Both the position numbers and the translations under genes were made by a program. This document shows, piece by piece, positions 32,479-41,063 of a DNA stretch of 64,000 bases. Source of the DNA: Microbacterium sp. VKM Ac-2870 (lineage in GTDB: Bacteria > Actinomycetota > Actinomycetes > Actinomycetales > Microbacteriaceae); contig NZ_JADKSH010000003.1 in assembly GCF_015350795.1 (NCBI RefSeq), positions 248,001 through 312,000 of the forward strand, read 5' to 3'. Below the pieces are notes generated by a model. It worked only from the letters and a program-made list of their open reading frames with translations. It was not told where the DNA came from and searched no databases. How positions within the stretch are numbered: the first letter of the stretch is position 1; each line of letters begins with the position of its first letter.

Positions 32479-32958
32479 ATGAGCGAGATCATCCGACAAC
32501 GTGGACTGTACGTCGAGGAGTTCATCGACGGGGCTCGCTACGTGCACGCCCCGGGACGGACCGTCACCGAGGCCGACAACGTGCTGTTCACCACGCTGAC
32601 GATGAACACGCAGTCTCTGCACCTGGATGCCGCGTGGGCAGCCGACACGGAGTTCGGCGAGCGTCTGGTCAACAGCATGTTCACCCTGTCGACGCTGGTC
32701 GGCCTGTCGGTCGCCCAGCTCACGCAGGGCACGATCGTGGCGAACCTGGGCTTCGGGGAGATCACCTTCCCGGCGCCGGTGCGCGTCGGCGACACCCTGT
32801 ACGCCGAGACCGTGGTGGTCAGCAAGCGGCCGTCCGCCTCGCGCCCCGGACAGGGCATCGTGGAGTTCGCGCACACGATGCGCAACCAGCGCGGCGAGGT
32901 CGTCGCCACCGCGACCCGCAGCGCGCTCATGCGCTGTCTGCCGGGCGGTCAGGCCTGA
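32479..32958 (+). CDS. MaoC family (hot-dog fold) dehydratase-like protein
   Basis: A 159-residue single hot-dog-fold protein. 'LYVEEFIDGARYVHAPGRTV' opens it, and 'TFPAPVRVGDTLYAETVVVS' is the typical MaoC-like hydratase strand pattern. Such proteins hydrate enoyl-CoA or act on related thioesters. Position as the third gene of the carboxylase operon suggests a step on a branched or mesaconyl-type acyl-CoA; the exact substrate is not visible. The ATG has AGGAGACGAC upstream. It converges on the TetR gene at 32965, six bases away. Confidence 0.85.
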   Translation: MSEIIRQRGLYVEEFIDGARYVHAPGRTVTEADNVLFTTLTMNTQSLHLDAAWAADTEFGERLVNSMFTLSTLVGLSVAQLTQGTIVANLGFGEITFPAPVRVGDTLYAETVVVSKRPSASRPGQGIVEFAHTMRNQRGEVVATATRSALMRCLPGGQA

Positions 32959-32964
32959 GGGCGC

Positions 32965-33552
32965 TCAGTCCGCCAGGAGAGCGCGACGCGCCATCGCGGC
33001 GAGGATGCCCGCGGCATCCTCGCCACTCGCGCCCGCGCTGTGCGGCGTCGAGTTGAGCAGCCCGAACACCCCGAGCAGCCGGGTCTCTCGTTCCGGCGCG
33101 CTCAGGGCGGGAGCGGCGGCGGCGAAGATCTGGTCCCACGCCGCAACGTACGCGCGCTGCAGGCGGCGCACCCGATGGTTCGTCTCGGCGGCGAGGCCCG
33201 CCAGCTCGCGGTCCTGAATGCGGATGATGTCGGGCGCCGCGGTCGCGAAGCCGATGTGGAACGCGATGAGATCGTCGAGCACCCGGCGTGCGCGGGCGGC
33301 GTCCGTCGGAGCCGCCGCCCCGATCTCGCGCGCACCCTCCAGCAGCCGTTCGCTGGCGTCGACCAGCAGTTCGGCGAGGATTGCGTCTTTGCTCGGAAAA
33401 TGCTTGTACAGGGCGGGGCCGCTCATGCCGACGGCCTCACCGATCTCGACTGTGGTCACGGCTGCGAATCCCCGCCGCGCGAACAGCGCAGCCGCCTCGG
33501 TGAGCAGCCGTGCGCGGCGATCGGCCTTCTGCGAAGTGCGCCACGTCGTCAC
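32965..33552 (-). CDS. TetR/AcrR family regulator next to the carboxylase operon
   Basis: A ~195-residue repressor. Helix-turn-helix: 'TTVEIGEAVGMSGPALYKHF' (residues ~32-51), then a helical ligand domain. The 'GMSGPALYKHFPSKDAIL' signature is common among TetR proteins that sense acyl-CoA or fatty-acid intermediates, which fits the convergent carboxylase genes. A GTG at 33552 is taken as start because TACGCT lies six bases upstream, as in several leaderless genes of this window. A GTG at 33588 that overlaps the response-regulator stop (GTGA) is the alternative and would add 12 residues. Confidence 0.82.
   Translation of the reverse strand: MTTWRTSQKADRRARLLTEAAALFARRGFAAVTTVEIGEAVGMSGPALYKHFPSKDAILAELLVDASERLLEGAREIGAAAPTDAARARRVLDDLIAFHIGFATAAPDIIRIQDRELAGLAAETNHRVRRLQRAYVAAWDQIFAAAAPALSAPERETRLLGVFGLLNSTPHSAGASGEDAAGILAAMARRALLAD
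32998..33024. terminator. 12-bp hairpin downstream of the MaoC-like gene
   Basis: 32998-33009 and 33013-33024 pair perfectly around CGC. It begins 40 bases after the MaoC stop and lies inside the convergent TetR coding end. It contains GGATGCC and its complement GGCATCC. It has no T-run, so termination is possible but not proven. Confidence 0.5.
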
Positions 33553-33584
33553 CGTGCCAGCGTACCGAGCCTGGGTGCGGCCGC

Positions 33585-34244
33585 TCACGCGCCGGGCGCG
33601 ACCAGGCCGCTCTCGTAGGCGGCGATGACCAGCTGTGCGCGATCGTGCACACCGAGCTTGGTCATCGTGCGTTTGACGTGGGTCTTGGCCGTGTGCGGCG
33701 AGATGAACAGCTCGGCGGCGATGTCATCATTGGAACGCCCCCGCGCCACGAGTGCCAGGATCTCACGCTCCCGCTCGGTCAGATGCGATAGGGAACGTGG
33801 TGCGGCCGTCACCGTCGTCGACCGCACGAACTTCGCGATGAGCGCGCGGGTCGCGGCCGGTGACAGCAACTCGTCGCCGGCATGCACCGCCCGCACGGCG
33901 TGTCCGATCTCCTCCGGTTCGGCGCCCTTGCCGACGAACCCGCTGGCGCCGGCGCGCAGGGCCGCGACGACATACTCGTCCTCTTCGAACGTGGTGAGGA
34001 TGAGCACCCGGGTGTGCGACAACGCGGGGTCGGCACAGATGCGGGTGGTCGCCTCGATGCCGTCCATCCGCGGCATCCGAATGTCCATCACCACGACATC
34101 CGGGCGCAGATGTGCAGCCTGCTCGACCGCGGCCTCGCCGTCCTTCGCCTCACCGACGACCTCGATGCCGGGCTCGTCGGCGAGCAGGTCGCGCACCGCG
34201 GCACGGATGAGCGCCTGGTCGTCGACCACCATGACCGCGATCAC
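33585..34244 (-). CDS. Response regulator, NarL/LuxR family
   Basis: A 219-residue two-domain regulator. The receiver domain has the acidic 'VVDDQ' start, phospho-acceptor Asp54 in 'VVMDIRMPRMDG', the threonine in 'ILTTFEED' and the lysine in 'FVGKGAEPEE'. The C-terminal LuxR-type helix-turn-helix is 'LTEREREILALVARGRSNDD' followed by 'LFISPHTAKTHV'. The GTG start overlaps the stop of the kinase gene (GTGA), so the pair is co-translated. It probably controls the divergent ABC transporter genes at 35560-37577. Confidence 0.92.
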   Translation of the reverse strand: MIAVMVVDDQALIRAAVRDLLADEPGIEVVGEAKDGEAAVEQAAHLRPDVVVMDIRMPRMDGIEATTRICADPALSHTRVLILTTFEEDEYVVAALRAGASGFVGKGAEPEEIGHAVRAVHAGDELLSPAATRALIAKFVRSTTVTAAPRSLSHLTEREREILALVARGRSNDDIAAELFISPHTAKTHVKRTMTKLGVHDRAQLVIAAYESGLVAPGA

Positions 34245-35428
34245 GATGCCACCGCCTTCTCGATCGGCAGGTGTGCCGCGAGCCGGAATCCCCCGGGCGC
34301 TCGGCCCGACTCGAGGCTCCCCCGCACCGAGCCCACCCGTTCTTTCAGCCCCACGAGACCGAACCCCGATGATCCGACATCGGCGGTATCGGCGCCGGCA
34401 TGGGCGACGGGGTTCGTGACCACGACCTCCAGCGCGTCGTCGTCGACCCGCAACAGGATGTGGGCCCGCGCTCCGCTGCCGTGCTTGAGCGCGTTGGTCA
34501 GTCCCTCCTGAATCACGCGGTACGCGACGATATCGACCGCCAGCGGGAGTGCATCCACGGCGACGTCAGCCCGCTCGTCGCGGAGGGCGACATCGAGACC
34601 GGCGACCCGAACCGACTCCACCAGTTCGGACAGGCGGGCGAGTCCCGGCTGCTCCGGCAGCGCCGCCGTCTCGTCGGCGCGGAGCACGCTGAGCATCCCG
34701 CCGATCTGACCAAGGACGTCACGGGATGCCGTCCGGATCGTCGACAGCGCCTCACGCGCTTTCTCCGGGCGTTCGTCCAACGCCGCCGATGCGACGCCGG
34801 CGTTGAGGCTGATCACCGAGATCTGGTGCGCAACGGCGTCGTGCAGATCGCGGGCGATGCGCAGCCGTTCCTCCGTGACCCGCCGGCGCGCCTCGGCGTC
34901 GCGCGTCTGCTCCGCCCGGCGCGCACGGTCGACGATCGCGGTGAGGTACTCGCGCCGCGAACGGGCCGCGTCGCCGACTGCTCCCGCCAGCGCCAGCGCC
35001 AAGCCCACCTGGAGGAAACGGGGATCGTGTCCCGTCGCGAGCAGGATGCCGAGGCCGACCCCCACAACGACGGTCACCGCGACCGCAACCGTCGCCAGGG
35101 CTGTCCGTCGCGAGGTATCGCGGGCGACGGAGTACATCGCCACGAGCATGACGGCCACGGCCCCGGGGGAGACGGTGCCGCACATCAGCGCCCCCACATA
35201 GACGAGCGTGCAGACCAGGAGCACGACGATCGGCCACCGCCGCCGGAAGAGAAGAGCCGGCGCGGGAAGGAGCACGAGAGCCAGAACGAAGGGTCCCGCC
35301 GGGCGCATCTCCGGCACGGGTACCGGAGCGAGGGCCGCCGCCACGACGAACATGACCACGACGACATCGACGATCCATGCCGGCCCCACGGGGCGGGGAG
35401 GGGGGAACGTGTCGTCGGGAGAGCTCAC
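34241..35428 (-). CDS. Sensor histidine kinase, NarL-associated (HisKA_3) type
   Basis: A 395-residue membrane kinase. About five hydrophobic segments lie in residues ~15-150. The dimerisation/phospho-acceptor helix holds His196 in 'RIARDLHDAVAHQISVI'. The HATPase domain has 'IVAYRVIQEGLTNALKHG' and 'GSSGFGLVGLKERVGSV'. No large extracellular sensor domain is seen, so it may sense within the membrane, as cell-envelope stress kinases do. The GTG at 35428 is chosen because CAGACT, a weak -10, is six bases upstream; the 46 codons above it are low-complexity. It is divergent from the ABC genes. Confidence 0.9.
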   Translation of the reverse strand: MSSPDDTFPPPRPVGPAWIVDVVVVMFVVAAALAPVPVPEMRPAGPFVLALVLLPAPALLFRRRWPIVVLLVCTLVYVGALMCGTVSPGAVAVMLVAMYSVARDTSRRTALATVAVAVTVVVGVGLGILLATGHDPRFLQVGLALALAGAVGDAARSRREYLTAIVDRARRAEQTRDAEARRRVTEERLRIARDLHDAVAHQISVISLNAGVASAALDERPEKAREALSTIRTASRDVLGQIGGMLSVLRADETAALPEQPGLARLSELVESVRVAGLDVALRDERADVAVDALPLAVDIVAYRVIQEGLTNALKHGSGARAHILLRVDDDALEVVVTNPVAHAGADTADVGSSGFGLVGLKERVGSVRGSLESGRAPGGFRLAAHLPIEKAVAS

Positions 35429-35470
35429 GACTACAGTCTGACGCCCCGGCAGCGCGAGGGGATCGCCCTG

Positions 35471-35497
35471 CCGTGGGACGCCGGCGTCCCCCCACGG
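35471..35497. promoter_or_regulatory. Nested dyad between the two-component system and the ABC transporter
   Basis: GGGACGCC-GGCGTCCC (35475-35490) is a perfect 16-base palindrome. CCGTGGG (35471-35477) and CCCACGG (35491-35497) form a second inverted pair around it. The site lies between divergent promoters and is a candidate binding site for the NarL-type response regulator. Confidence 0.5.
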
Positions 35498-35559
35498 GGG
35501 TACGCATCTGCCGCGGCGGCGGGATGACGCCGCGGCACCGGCCGGGAAGTGTGGTGTCC

Positions 35560-36279
35560 ATGACATCCGCTCCCCCCATCTCGCCGGCGCCGCCCCTTCT
35601 GGCCGTCCACGACCTCCACAAGTCCTACGGCCGCGGCGCCGCGCGCTTCGACGCGCTGCGCGGCGTCAGCCTCGATATCCACCGCGGCGAGAGCATCGCG
35701 ATCGTCGGCAAGAGCGGATCGGGAAAGTCCACGCTCATGCACCTGCTGGCGCTCCTGGATGCGCCGACGAGCGGCCGGGTGATGCTCGACGGCGTCGACG
35801 CCGCGACCCTAAGGGGGCGACGCCTGAACCGCACGCGCAACAAGACCTTCGGCTTCGTGTTCCAGCAGTTCTTCCTGACCCCGAGTGCGTCGGTCTTCGA
35901 CAATGTCGTGCTGCCGTTGAAGATCGCCGGGGCGAGCCGGAACGAGCGCCGTCGACGCGGGCTCGGGGCCCTCGCCGAGCTCGACATGGCCGACAAGGCG
36001 CGCAACAAGGCCACCGCGTTGTCGGGTGGCCAGAAGCAGCGCGCCGTCATCGCGCGCGCACTCGTGAACGATCCCGATGTGATCTTCGCCGACGAACCCA
36101 CCGGCAACCTCGACTCGGCCACCGGGGCGGTGGTCGAAGACATCCTCTTCCGCCTCAACCGGGAGCACGGCATCACCCTGATCGTCGTGACCCACGACGA
36201 AGACTTGGCCGCACGCTGCGATCGCAGGGTCCAGATCCGCGACGGCGTGCTCATGCCCGACGAACGGAGCGCGGCATGA
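35560..36279 (+). CDS. ABC transporter ATP-binding protein, MacB/LolD type
   Basis: A 239-residue ATPase. It has Walker A 'GKSGSGKST', Q-loop 'FVFQQFFLTPSASVFDNV', signature 'LSGGQKQR', Walker B 'VIFADEPTGNLDSATG' and switch histidine 'VVTHDED'. 'DEPTGNLDS' is diagnostic of the MacB/LolD/FtsE group. It works with the FtsX-like permease that starts inside its stop (ATGA). Several starts are possible (35524, 35551, 35554, 35560); the last, ATG, gives a normal family length. Likely role: export or mechanotransmission controlled by the adjacent two-component system, such as peptide or drug resistance. This is inference. Confidence 0.9.
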   Translation: MTSAPPISPAPPLLAVHDLHKSYGRGAARFDALRGVSLDIHRGESIAIVGKSGSGKSTLMHLLALLDAPTSGRVMLDGVDAATLRGRRLNRTRNKTFGFVFQQFFLTPSASVFDNVVLPLKIAGASRNERRRRGLGALAELDMADKARNKATALSGGQKQRAVIARALVNDPDVIFADEPTGNLDSATGAVVEDILFRLNREHGITLIVVTHDEDLAARCDRRVQIRDGVLMPDERSAA

Positions 36280-37577
36280 GAGCCACCGACCTGCTGACCA
36301 CCGCAGTCGGCAACACCTTCCGATCCAAGACCCGCACGATCCTCACCATCCTGGCGATCTTCGTGGGCGCCTTCACCCTCACGATCACGAACGGGCTCGG
36401 TACCGGGATCAACCGGTTCATCGACAGCACGGTCGCGTCGTTCGGGGCCTCCGACGTGCTGACGGTCACCAAGGCCGAGGCATCCACCGGCAGCGGGCCT
36501 CGGCAGTACGACCCCGACGCCGTCTCCTCGAAACAGGGCGGCGCCATCCGTCCCGGCGGAGGTTCGATATCGGTCACCGCTCTCACGCCCGACGACATCA
36601 CGGCCATCACGGCCACGGCCGGCGTCGTGAAGGTCGAACCCGTGCGTTCGGTGACGGCCGACTACATCCAGTACAACGGCGGCACCCGGTACGTCGCGAG
36701 CGTCGGCACACTCGTGGCCGGCCAGACATTGCAGCTCGCTGCGGGCGCTGCGCCGGAAGACGCCGATGCGACGCCGGAGGTGGCCATTCCGCAGGAGCTG
36801 GTGACTCCGCTCGGCTTCGCCGACGCCGCGGATGCCGTCGGGGCGACGGCCACGATTGCCGTGAGCGACCCGTTGCACGAGCAGCACACGGTCACCGCGC
36901 GCATCACCGGTGTGACGGAGGCCGCGTTCGCCACGGGGACCTCGGTGACCCCCAATGCAGCCCTCACCGACGCACTCTTCGCCGTTCAGAACGCCGGGGT
37001 GCCGCAGGGCCAGCTCGACCGCTACTCCAGCGTCGACGCCTGGGTCGCCACCGACGCGACGACGGCGCAGATCGACGAGGTCAAAAGTACGCTGTCGGCC
37101 GAGGGCTACACCGCAACGACGGTCAGCGACCAACTCGGCACATTCACCGCCGTGATCAACGGGATCGTGCTCGTTCTCAACGCGTTCGCCATCATCGCCC
37201 TGCTGGCGGCGAGCTTCGGCATCGTCAACACCCTCCTGATGTCGGTGCAGGAGCGCACCCGGGAAATCGGCCTCATGAAGGCGATGGGCATGGGCAGCGG
37301 GCGTGTGTTCACGCTGTTCAGCCTCGAAGCGGTCTTCATCGGCTTCCTGGGCAGTGCGATCGGCGCTCTTGCGGCTATCGGGGTGGGCACCGTGGTCAGC
37401 GCACGCCTGGCCACCAGCCTGTTCGCCGATTTGCCGGGACTCGATCTGATCGCTTTCGATCCCGTATCGATCCTCGTGACGACGCTCGTCGTCATGGGTA
37501 TCGCGTTCCTCGCGGGGACGCTCCCGGCAGCGCGCGCGGCGGGCGCCGACCCGGTGGAGTCGCTGAGATACGAGTGA
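36276..37577 (+). CDS. ABC transporter permease, MacB/FtsX type
   Basis: A 433-residue membrane protein. It has one N-terminal helix ('TRTILTILAIFVGAFTLTI'), a large extracytoplasmic MacB-like domain (residues ~45-285), and three C-terminal helices from 'VLNAFAIIALLAASFGIVN' onward. 'LMSVQERTREIGLMKAMGMG' is the FtsX-family coupling loop, and 'LPAARAAGADPVESLRYE' is the usual C-terminus of MacB-type permeases. It forms a dimer with two copies of the ATPase encoded just before it, overlapping by ATGA. Confidence 0.92.
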   Translation: MRATDLLTTAVGNTFRSKTRTILTILAIFVGAFTLTITNGLGTGINRFIDSTVASFGASDVLTVTKAEASTGSGPRQYDPDAVSSKQGGAIRPGGGSISVTALTPDDITAITATAGVVKVEPVRSVTADYIQYNGGTRYVASVGTLVAGQTLQLAAGAAPEDADATPEVAIPQELVTPLGFADAADAVGATATIAVSDPLHEQHTVTARITGVTEAAFATGTSVTPNAALTDALFAVQNAGVPQGQLDRYSSVDAWVATDATTAQIDEVKSTLSAEGYTATTVSDQLGTFTAVINGIVLVLNAFAIIALLAASFGIVNTLLMSVQERTREIGLMKAMGMGSGRVFTLFSLEAVFIGFLGSAIGALAAIGVGTVVSARLATSLFADLPGLDLIAFDPVSILVTTLVVMGIAFLAGTLPAARAAGADPVESLRYE

Positions 37578-37591
37578 CACGCAGCGCGGCG

Positions 37592-38437
37592 TCAGGCCTC
37601 GCGGGTGACGGTGACCTTCACGTGCAGGATGCTCGTGAACGGGCCGGCGTACACACCGCGCAGCGGCGGGATGTCGTTGTAGTCGCGGCCGCGGCCGACG
37701 AGCACGTGCCGGTCACCGATCTCGACATTGTTGGTCGGATCGAAACCCTGCCACCCACCGGTGAACCACTCCACCCACGCGTGCGATTCGCCTGTCGTCG
37801 GCACGCCGACCTCGGCATCGCGGACGGGGTGCAGGTAACCCGACACATAGCGCGCAGGGATGCCGACGTGACGCAGCGCCCCGAGGGTGATGTGGGTGAT
37901 GTCCTGGCAGACGCCCTTGCGCTCCGTCCAGGCCTCGGCGGCCGTGGAGTGCACCCCGGTGACGCCGTGCATGTATTCCATCGCGTCGCCGAGGGCCGTC
38001 GCGATCGCGAGCGCCGCGCGCGCCGGTTCGGAGTGCGCAGCCGCGATCGAACGCGCGAGCTCGGCGACCTCCGGATGCGGCGCAGTGCGCGCCGACTGCC
38101 CGAGCATCTCGACCGTGGCGATCGCCCGCGTGCTCTCGATGGCCAGACGCTCCCAGCTCATCTCGGGAAACTCGAGCGGGCGCGGGCGCACCTCCACGAG
38201 CGATCGCGCCGTGATCTCGAGCTGACTGTGGCCGGCCAGCACGTCGAACGCCGCCACCCGGGTGCCGAAGTAGTCGAGGTAGTAGTTGACGCTCGTCGAC
38301 GGGTCGATGTCGAGCTGCGAACTCAGCACGAACTGACTGTCGGTCGATATCGGCAGCATCCGTGCTTCGTTGTATGAGGCTCCGACGTCGCCCTGGTAGG
38401 CGAAGCCGGTGGTGTGCTCGATCCGCAGCCGCATCAT
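37592..38437 (-). CDS. Transglutaminase-like cysteine peptidase of the ATP-grasp/alpha-E cassette
   Basis: A 281-residue cytoplasmic protein. An N-terminal beta domain ('LRIEHTTGFAYQGDVGASYN', residues ~3-110) is followed by a transglutaminase-fold core. The catalytic triad is visible as Cys177 in 'KGVCQDITH', His219 in 'ESHAWVEWF' and Asp233 in 'GFDPTNN'. Bacterial members mostly act as peptidases or amide-bond remodelers. The start overlaps the alpha-E gene stop (ATGA), so it is the third gene of the conserved ATP-grasp / alpha-E / transglutaminase operon. The biochemical product is not established. Confidence 0.9.
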   Translation of the reverse strand: MMRLRIEHTTGFAYQGDVGASYNEARMLPISTDSQFVLSSQLDIDPSTSVNYYLDYFGTRVAAFDVLAGHSQLEITARSLVEVRPRPLEFPEMSWERLAIESTRAIATVEMLGQSARTAPHPEVAELARSIAAAHSEPARAALAIATALGDAMEYMHGVTGVHSTAAEAWTERKGVCQDITHITLGALRHVGIPARYVSGYLHPVRDAEVGVPTTGESHAWVEWFTGGWQGFDPTNNVEIGDRHVLVGRGRDYNDIPPLRGVYAGPFTSILHVKVTVTREA

Positions 38438-39366
38438 GAGGTCTCTCCGATCCAGCTGGGCTCGGCGTGTGTCGGGAAGAACCGGCCGCGGATCGCCTCG
38501 GAGGCCTCGCGGGTGACCTTCTGCACGCGCTCCATGTGGTCGGGAAGTTCGCTGAGGATCTCGCCGATGGGACGGTACTCGAGGTCGTTGCGGATGCGGC
38601 CGAGGGCGCGCAGCACGGTGTTCGAATGGCCGACACGGTCGGCGACGGGATCGATCTCGCGCATGCAGGCCTCGGCCTGGGCGATCGAGTAGATGATCGA
38701 GCGGGGGAAGAGACGGTCCAGCAGCAGGAACTCGGCGGCGTTGGACGCGCTCGGCATCCCCCGGTAGGTGCGCAGGTATGCCTCGTAGGCGCCGCACGAG
38801 CGCAGGATGGTCGTCCACGACGGGCCGGAGGCCTCGGTCAAAGCCCGTGTCGCGAGCAGGCGCGCGGTCATGTCGGTGCGTTCGATCGCCCGGCCGAGGG
38901 TGAGGAACTGCCAGGCCTCGTCGCGGCTGGTCGAGGAGTCGGTGATGCCCACGGCGAGCGCGGACCGCTCGCGCACCCACTGGAAGAACTCGTGCACCTT
39001 CTCGTTGTGCAGGCGCCGCGGCATCCGCGAATTGGTGGTGTTCAGCGTCTCCCAGAGTTCGGTCGAGACGATCTCGCGTGCCCGGCGGGCGTTCTCGCGC
39101 GACGCCTGCACGGCGTACGCGATGCTCGACGGGTTGGCCCGGTCGACAGCGAGGCTCGTCAGCACGTCGGAACGGGTCACCTCGACCGATTCCGGTGGCG
39201 GCACCGAGCCCATCACGCCCATGAGCGAGCGGCAGGCGGTGTCCTCGTCGATCCAGGGGTCTTCCAGCAGCAGCTGCAGGTGCACGTCGAGGATGCGCGC
39301 GGTACCGTCGCTGCGTTCGATGTAGCGCCCGATCCAGAACAGCGATTCCGCGATGCGACTCAGCAT
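38434..39366 (-). CDS. Alpha-E domain protein
   Basis: A 310-residue all-helical protein of the alpha-E family. The opening 'MLSRIAESLFWIGRYIERSD' is the family signature, with the acidic and arginine residues repeated through the protein ('TLGRAIERTDMTARLL', 'FLLLDRLFPRSIIYSI'). It has no signal peptide or membrane helix. The family nearly always occurs with a circularly permuted ATP-grasp protein and a transglutaminase-like protein, as here. A role in peptide synthesis or protein tagging has been predicted from comparative genomics, but not shown. It overlaps the ATP-grasp gene by 7 bases and the transglutaminase gene by 4. Confidence 0.92.
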   Translation of the reverse strand: MLSRIAESLFWIGRYIERSDGTARILDVHLQLLLEDPWIDEDTACRSLMGVMGSVPPPESVEVTRSDVLTSLAVDRANPSSIAYAVQASRENARRAREIVSTELWETLNTTNSRMPRRLHNEKVHEFFQWVRERSALAVGITDSSTSRDEAWQFLTLGRAIERTDMTARLLATRALTEASGPSWTTILRSCGAYEAYLRTYRGMPSASNAAEFLLLDRLFPRSIIYSIAQAEACMREIDPVADRVGHSNTVLRALGRIRNDLEYRPIGEILSELPDHMERVQKVTREASEAIRGRFFPTHAEPSWIGETS

Positions 39367-41057
39367 CCGGGCACCTCCTCGTCACGAGGGGCGGATGCCT
39401 GCTGCTGTTGCTGTTCCTGCTGTTCTTGGATGCTCAGCGGGCGATCCTGCGGGGAGTGCGACTGCTCGCCCTGAGTGTCGTAGATGATCGGGATCGCCTC
39501 TGTCACCGACGCCTGATCGGCGACGAGCCCCGCAAGTCCGCCGGAGGTGCGGACGGCGTAGTCGCCGCGACGCGGAGCCTCGCCGCCGACGATCCAGGTG
39601 TCCTTCGACCCGCCGCCCTGCGACGAGTTGACGACCAGTTGCCCCTCGGGCAGGGCGACGCGGGTGAGACCGCCCGGCAGCACCCACACCTCGTCGCCGT
39701 TGTTGACGGCGAAGGGGCGGAGGTCGGCGTGACGAGGACGCATGCCGTCTTCGACGAGAGTCGGGATAGTCGAGAGCATGACGACGGGCTGAGCGATCCA
39801 ACCGCGCGGATCGCGGATGAGCTTCTTGCGGAGCTTCTCCAGCTCGGCCGGAGACGCATCGGGGCCGACGACGAGACCCTTGCCACCCGACCCGTCGACC
39901 GGCTTCACGACGAGCTCGTCCAGCCGGTCGAGCACCTCTTCGAGAGCGTCGGGCTCTTCGAGCCGCCACGTGTCGACGTTCTTGAGGATCGGCTCCTCCG
40001 CCAGGTAGTAGCGGATGAGGTCGGGGACGTACGTGTACAGCAGCTTGTCGTCGGCGACGCCGTTGCCCACCGCGTTCGCAATCGTGACGTTGCCCAGGCG
40101 CGCGGCGAGCATGAGACCGGGAGCGCCCAGCATCGAGTCGGCCCGGAACTGCAGCGGATCGAGGAACTCGTCGTCGACGCGGCGGTAGATGACGTCGACC
40201 CGGCGCGGTCCGCGGGTCGTGCGCATGAACACCTTGCCGCCCACGCACTGCAGGTCGCGGCCCTCGACCAGTTCAACGCCCATGAGGCGCGCAAGCAGCG
40301 TGTGCTCGAAGTAGGCGGAGTTGTAGACACCGGGTGTGAGTACGACAACGTTCGGGTCATCGATCCCCGACGGGGCCGACGCACGCAGCGCCTGCAGCAG
40401 TTTGTTGGGGTAGTCGCCCACCGGCCGCACCCGCATCGAGACGAACAGCTCGGGGAGCGTTTGAGCCATCACCCGACGGTTGGAGATGACGTAGCTCACG
40501 CCCGACGGCACGCGCACGTTGTCTTCGAGCACCCGCATCTCGCCGTGCTCGTCGCGGATGAGGTCGATGCCGGCAACCTGGATGCGCACGCCGTTGGCGG
40601 AGTGGATGCCTGCGGCCTGCCGGTAGAAGTACTGGCTCGAGGCGATCAGCCCGGCCGGCAGCACGCCGTCGCGGACGCAGTGCTGGTGGCCGTACGTGTC
40701 GTCGAGGAACGCCTCGAGCGCGCGGACGCGCTGCTGCACGCCCTTCTCGATGTTCGACCACTCGTCGTACTCGATCACGCGGGGCACGGCATCCAGCGGG
40801 AAGGGACGTTCCTCGCCCGCGAAGTCGAACGTGACGCCCTGCGCCAGGTACGAACTTGCGAGTGACTCGGTGCGCCCGCGCAGCTCTTCCTGCGTGAGTT
40901 TGGCGAGCGCCTGATACAGCTCGCGGTACGCGGCACGCGACGTCGCCGGCCCGCCGGGAGAGGCGGGCGCGGCGAACATCTCGTCGAAGGCCGCGACGCC
41001 CGAGACGGTCTTGCGCGGAGCCAGCGTCGAGCCGTATCCGTCGAACAGGTCACCCAT
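39360..41057 (-). CDS. Circularly permuted type-2 ATP-grasp protein
   Basis: A 565-residue ATP-grasp ligase-like protein. Typical stretches are 'AFLDDTYGHQHCVRDGVLP', 'GIDLIRDEHGEMRVLEDN' with 'RVPSGVSYVISNRRVM', 'NAVGNGVADDKLLYTYVPD' and 'VVKPVDGSGGKGLVVGPDAS'. The last is the nucleotide-binding glycine loop, placed late in the chain because of the permutation. The C-terminal ~50 residues are glutamine-rich ('QEQQEQQQQQ') and probably disordered. The protein is expected to form an amide bond on an unknown acceptor. TAGGCT lies six bases before the ATG, indicating a leaderless transcript for this three-gene operon. Confidence 0.92.
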   Translation of the reverse strand: MGDLFDGYGSTLAPRKTVSGVAAFDEMFAAPASPGGPATSRAAYRELYQALAKLTQEELRGRTESLASSYLAQGVTFDFAGEERPFPLDAVPRVIEYDEWSNIEKGVQQRVRALEAFLDDTYGHQHCVRDGVLPAGLIASSQYFYRQAAGIHSANGVRIQVAGIDLIRDEHGEMRVLEDNVRVPSGVSYVISNRRVMAQTLPELFVSMRVRPVGDYPNKLLQALRASAPSGIDDPNVVVLTPGVYNSAYFEHTLLARLMGVELVEGRDLQCVGGKVFMRTTRGPRRVDVIYRRVDDEFLDPLQFRADSMLGAPGLMLAARLGNVTIANAVGNGVADDKLLYTYVPDLIRYYLAEEPILKNVDTWRLEEPDALEEVLDRLDELVVKPVDGSGGKGLVVGPDASPAELEKLRKKLIRDPRGWIAQPVVMLSTIPTLVEDGMRPRHADLRPFAVNNGDEVWVLPGGLTRVALPEGQLVVNSSQGGGSKDTWIVGGEAPRRGDYAVRTSGGLAGLVADQASVTEAIPIIYDTQGEQSHSPQDRPLSIQEQQEQQQQQASAPRDEEVPGC

Positions 41058-41063
41058 GCCATG

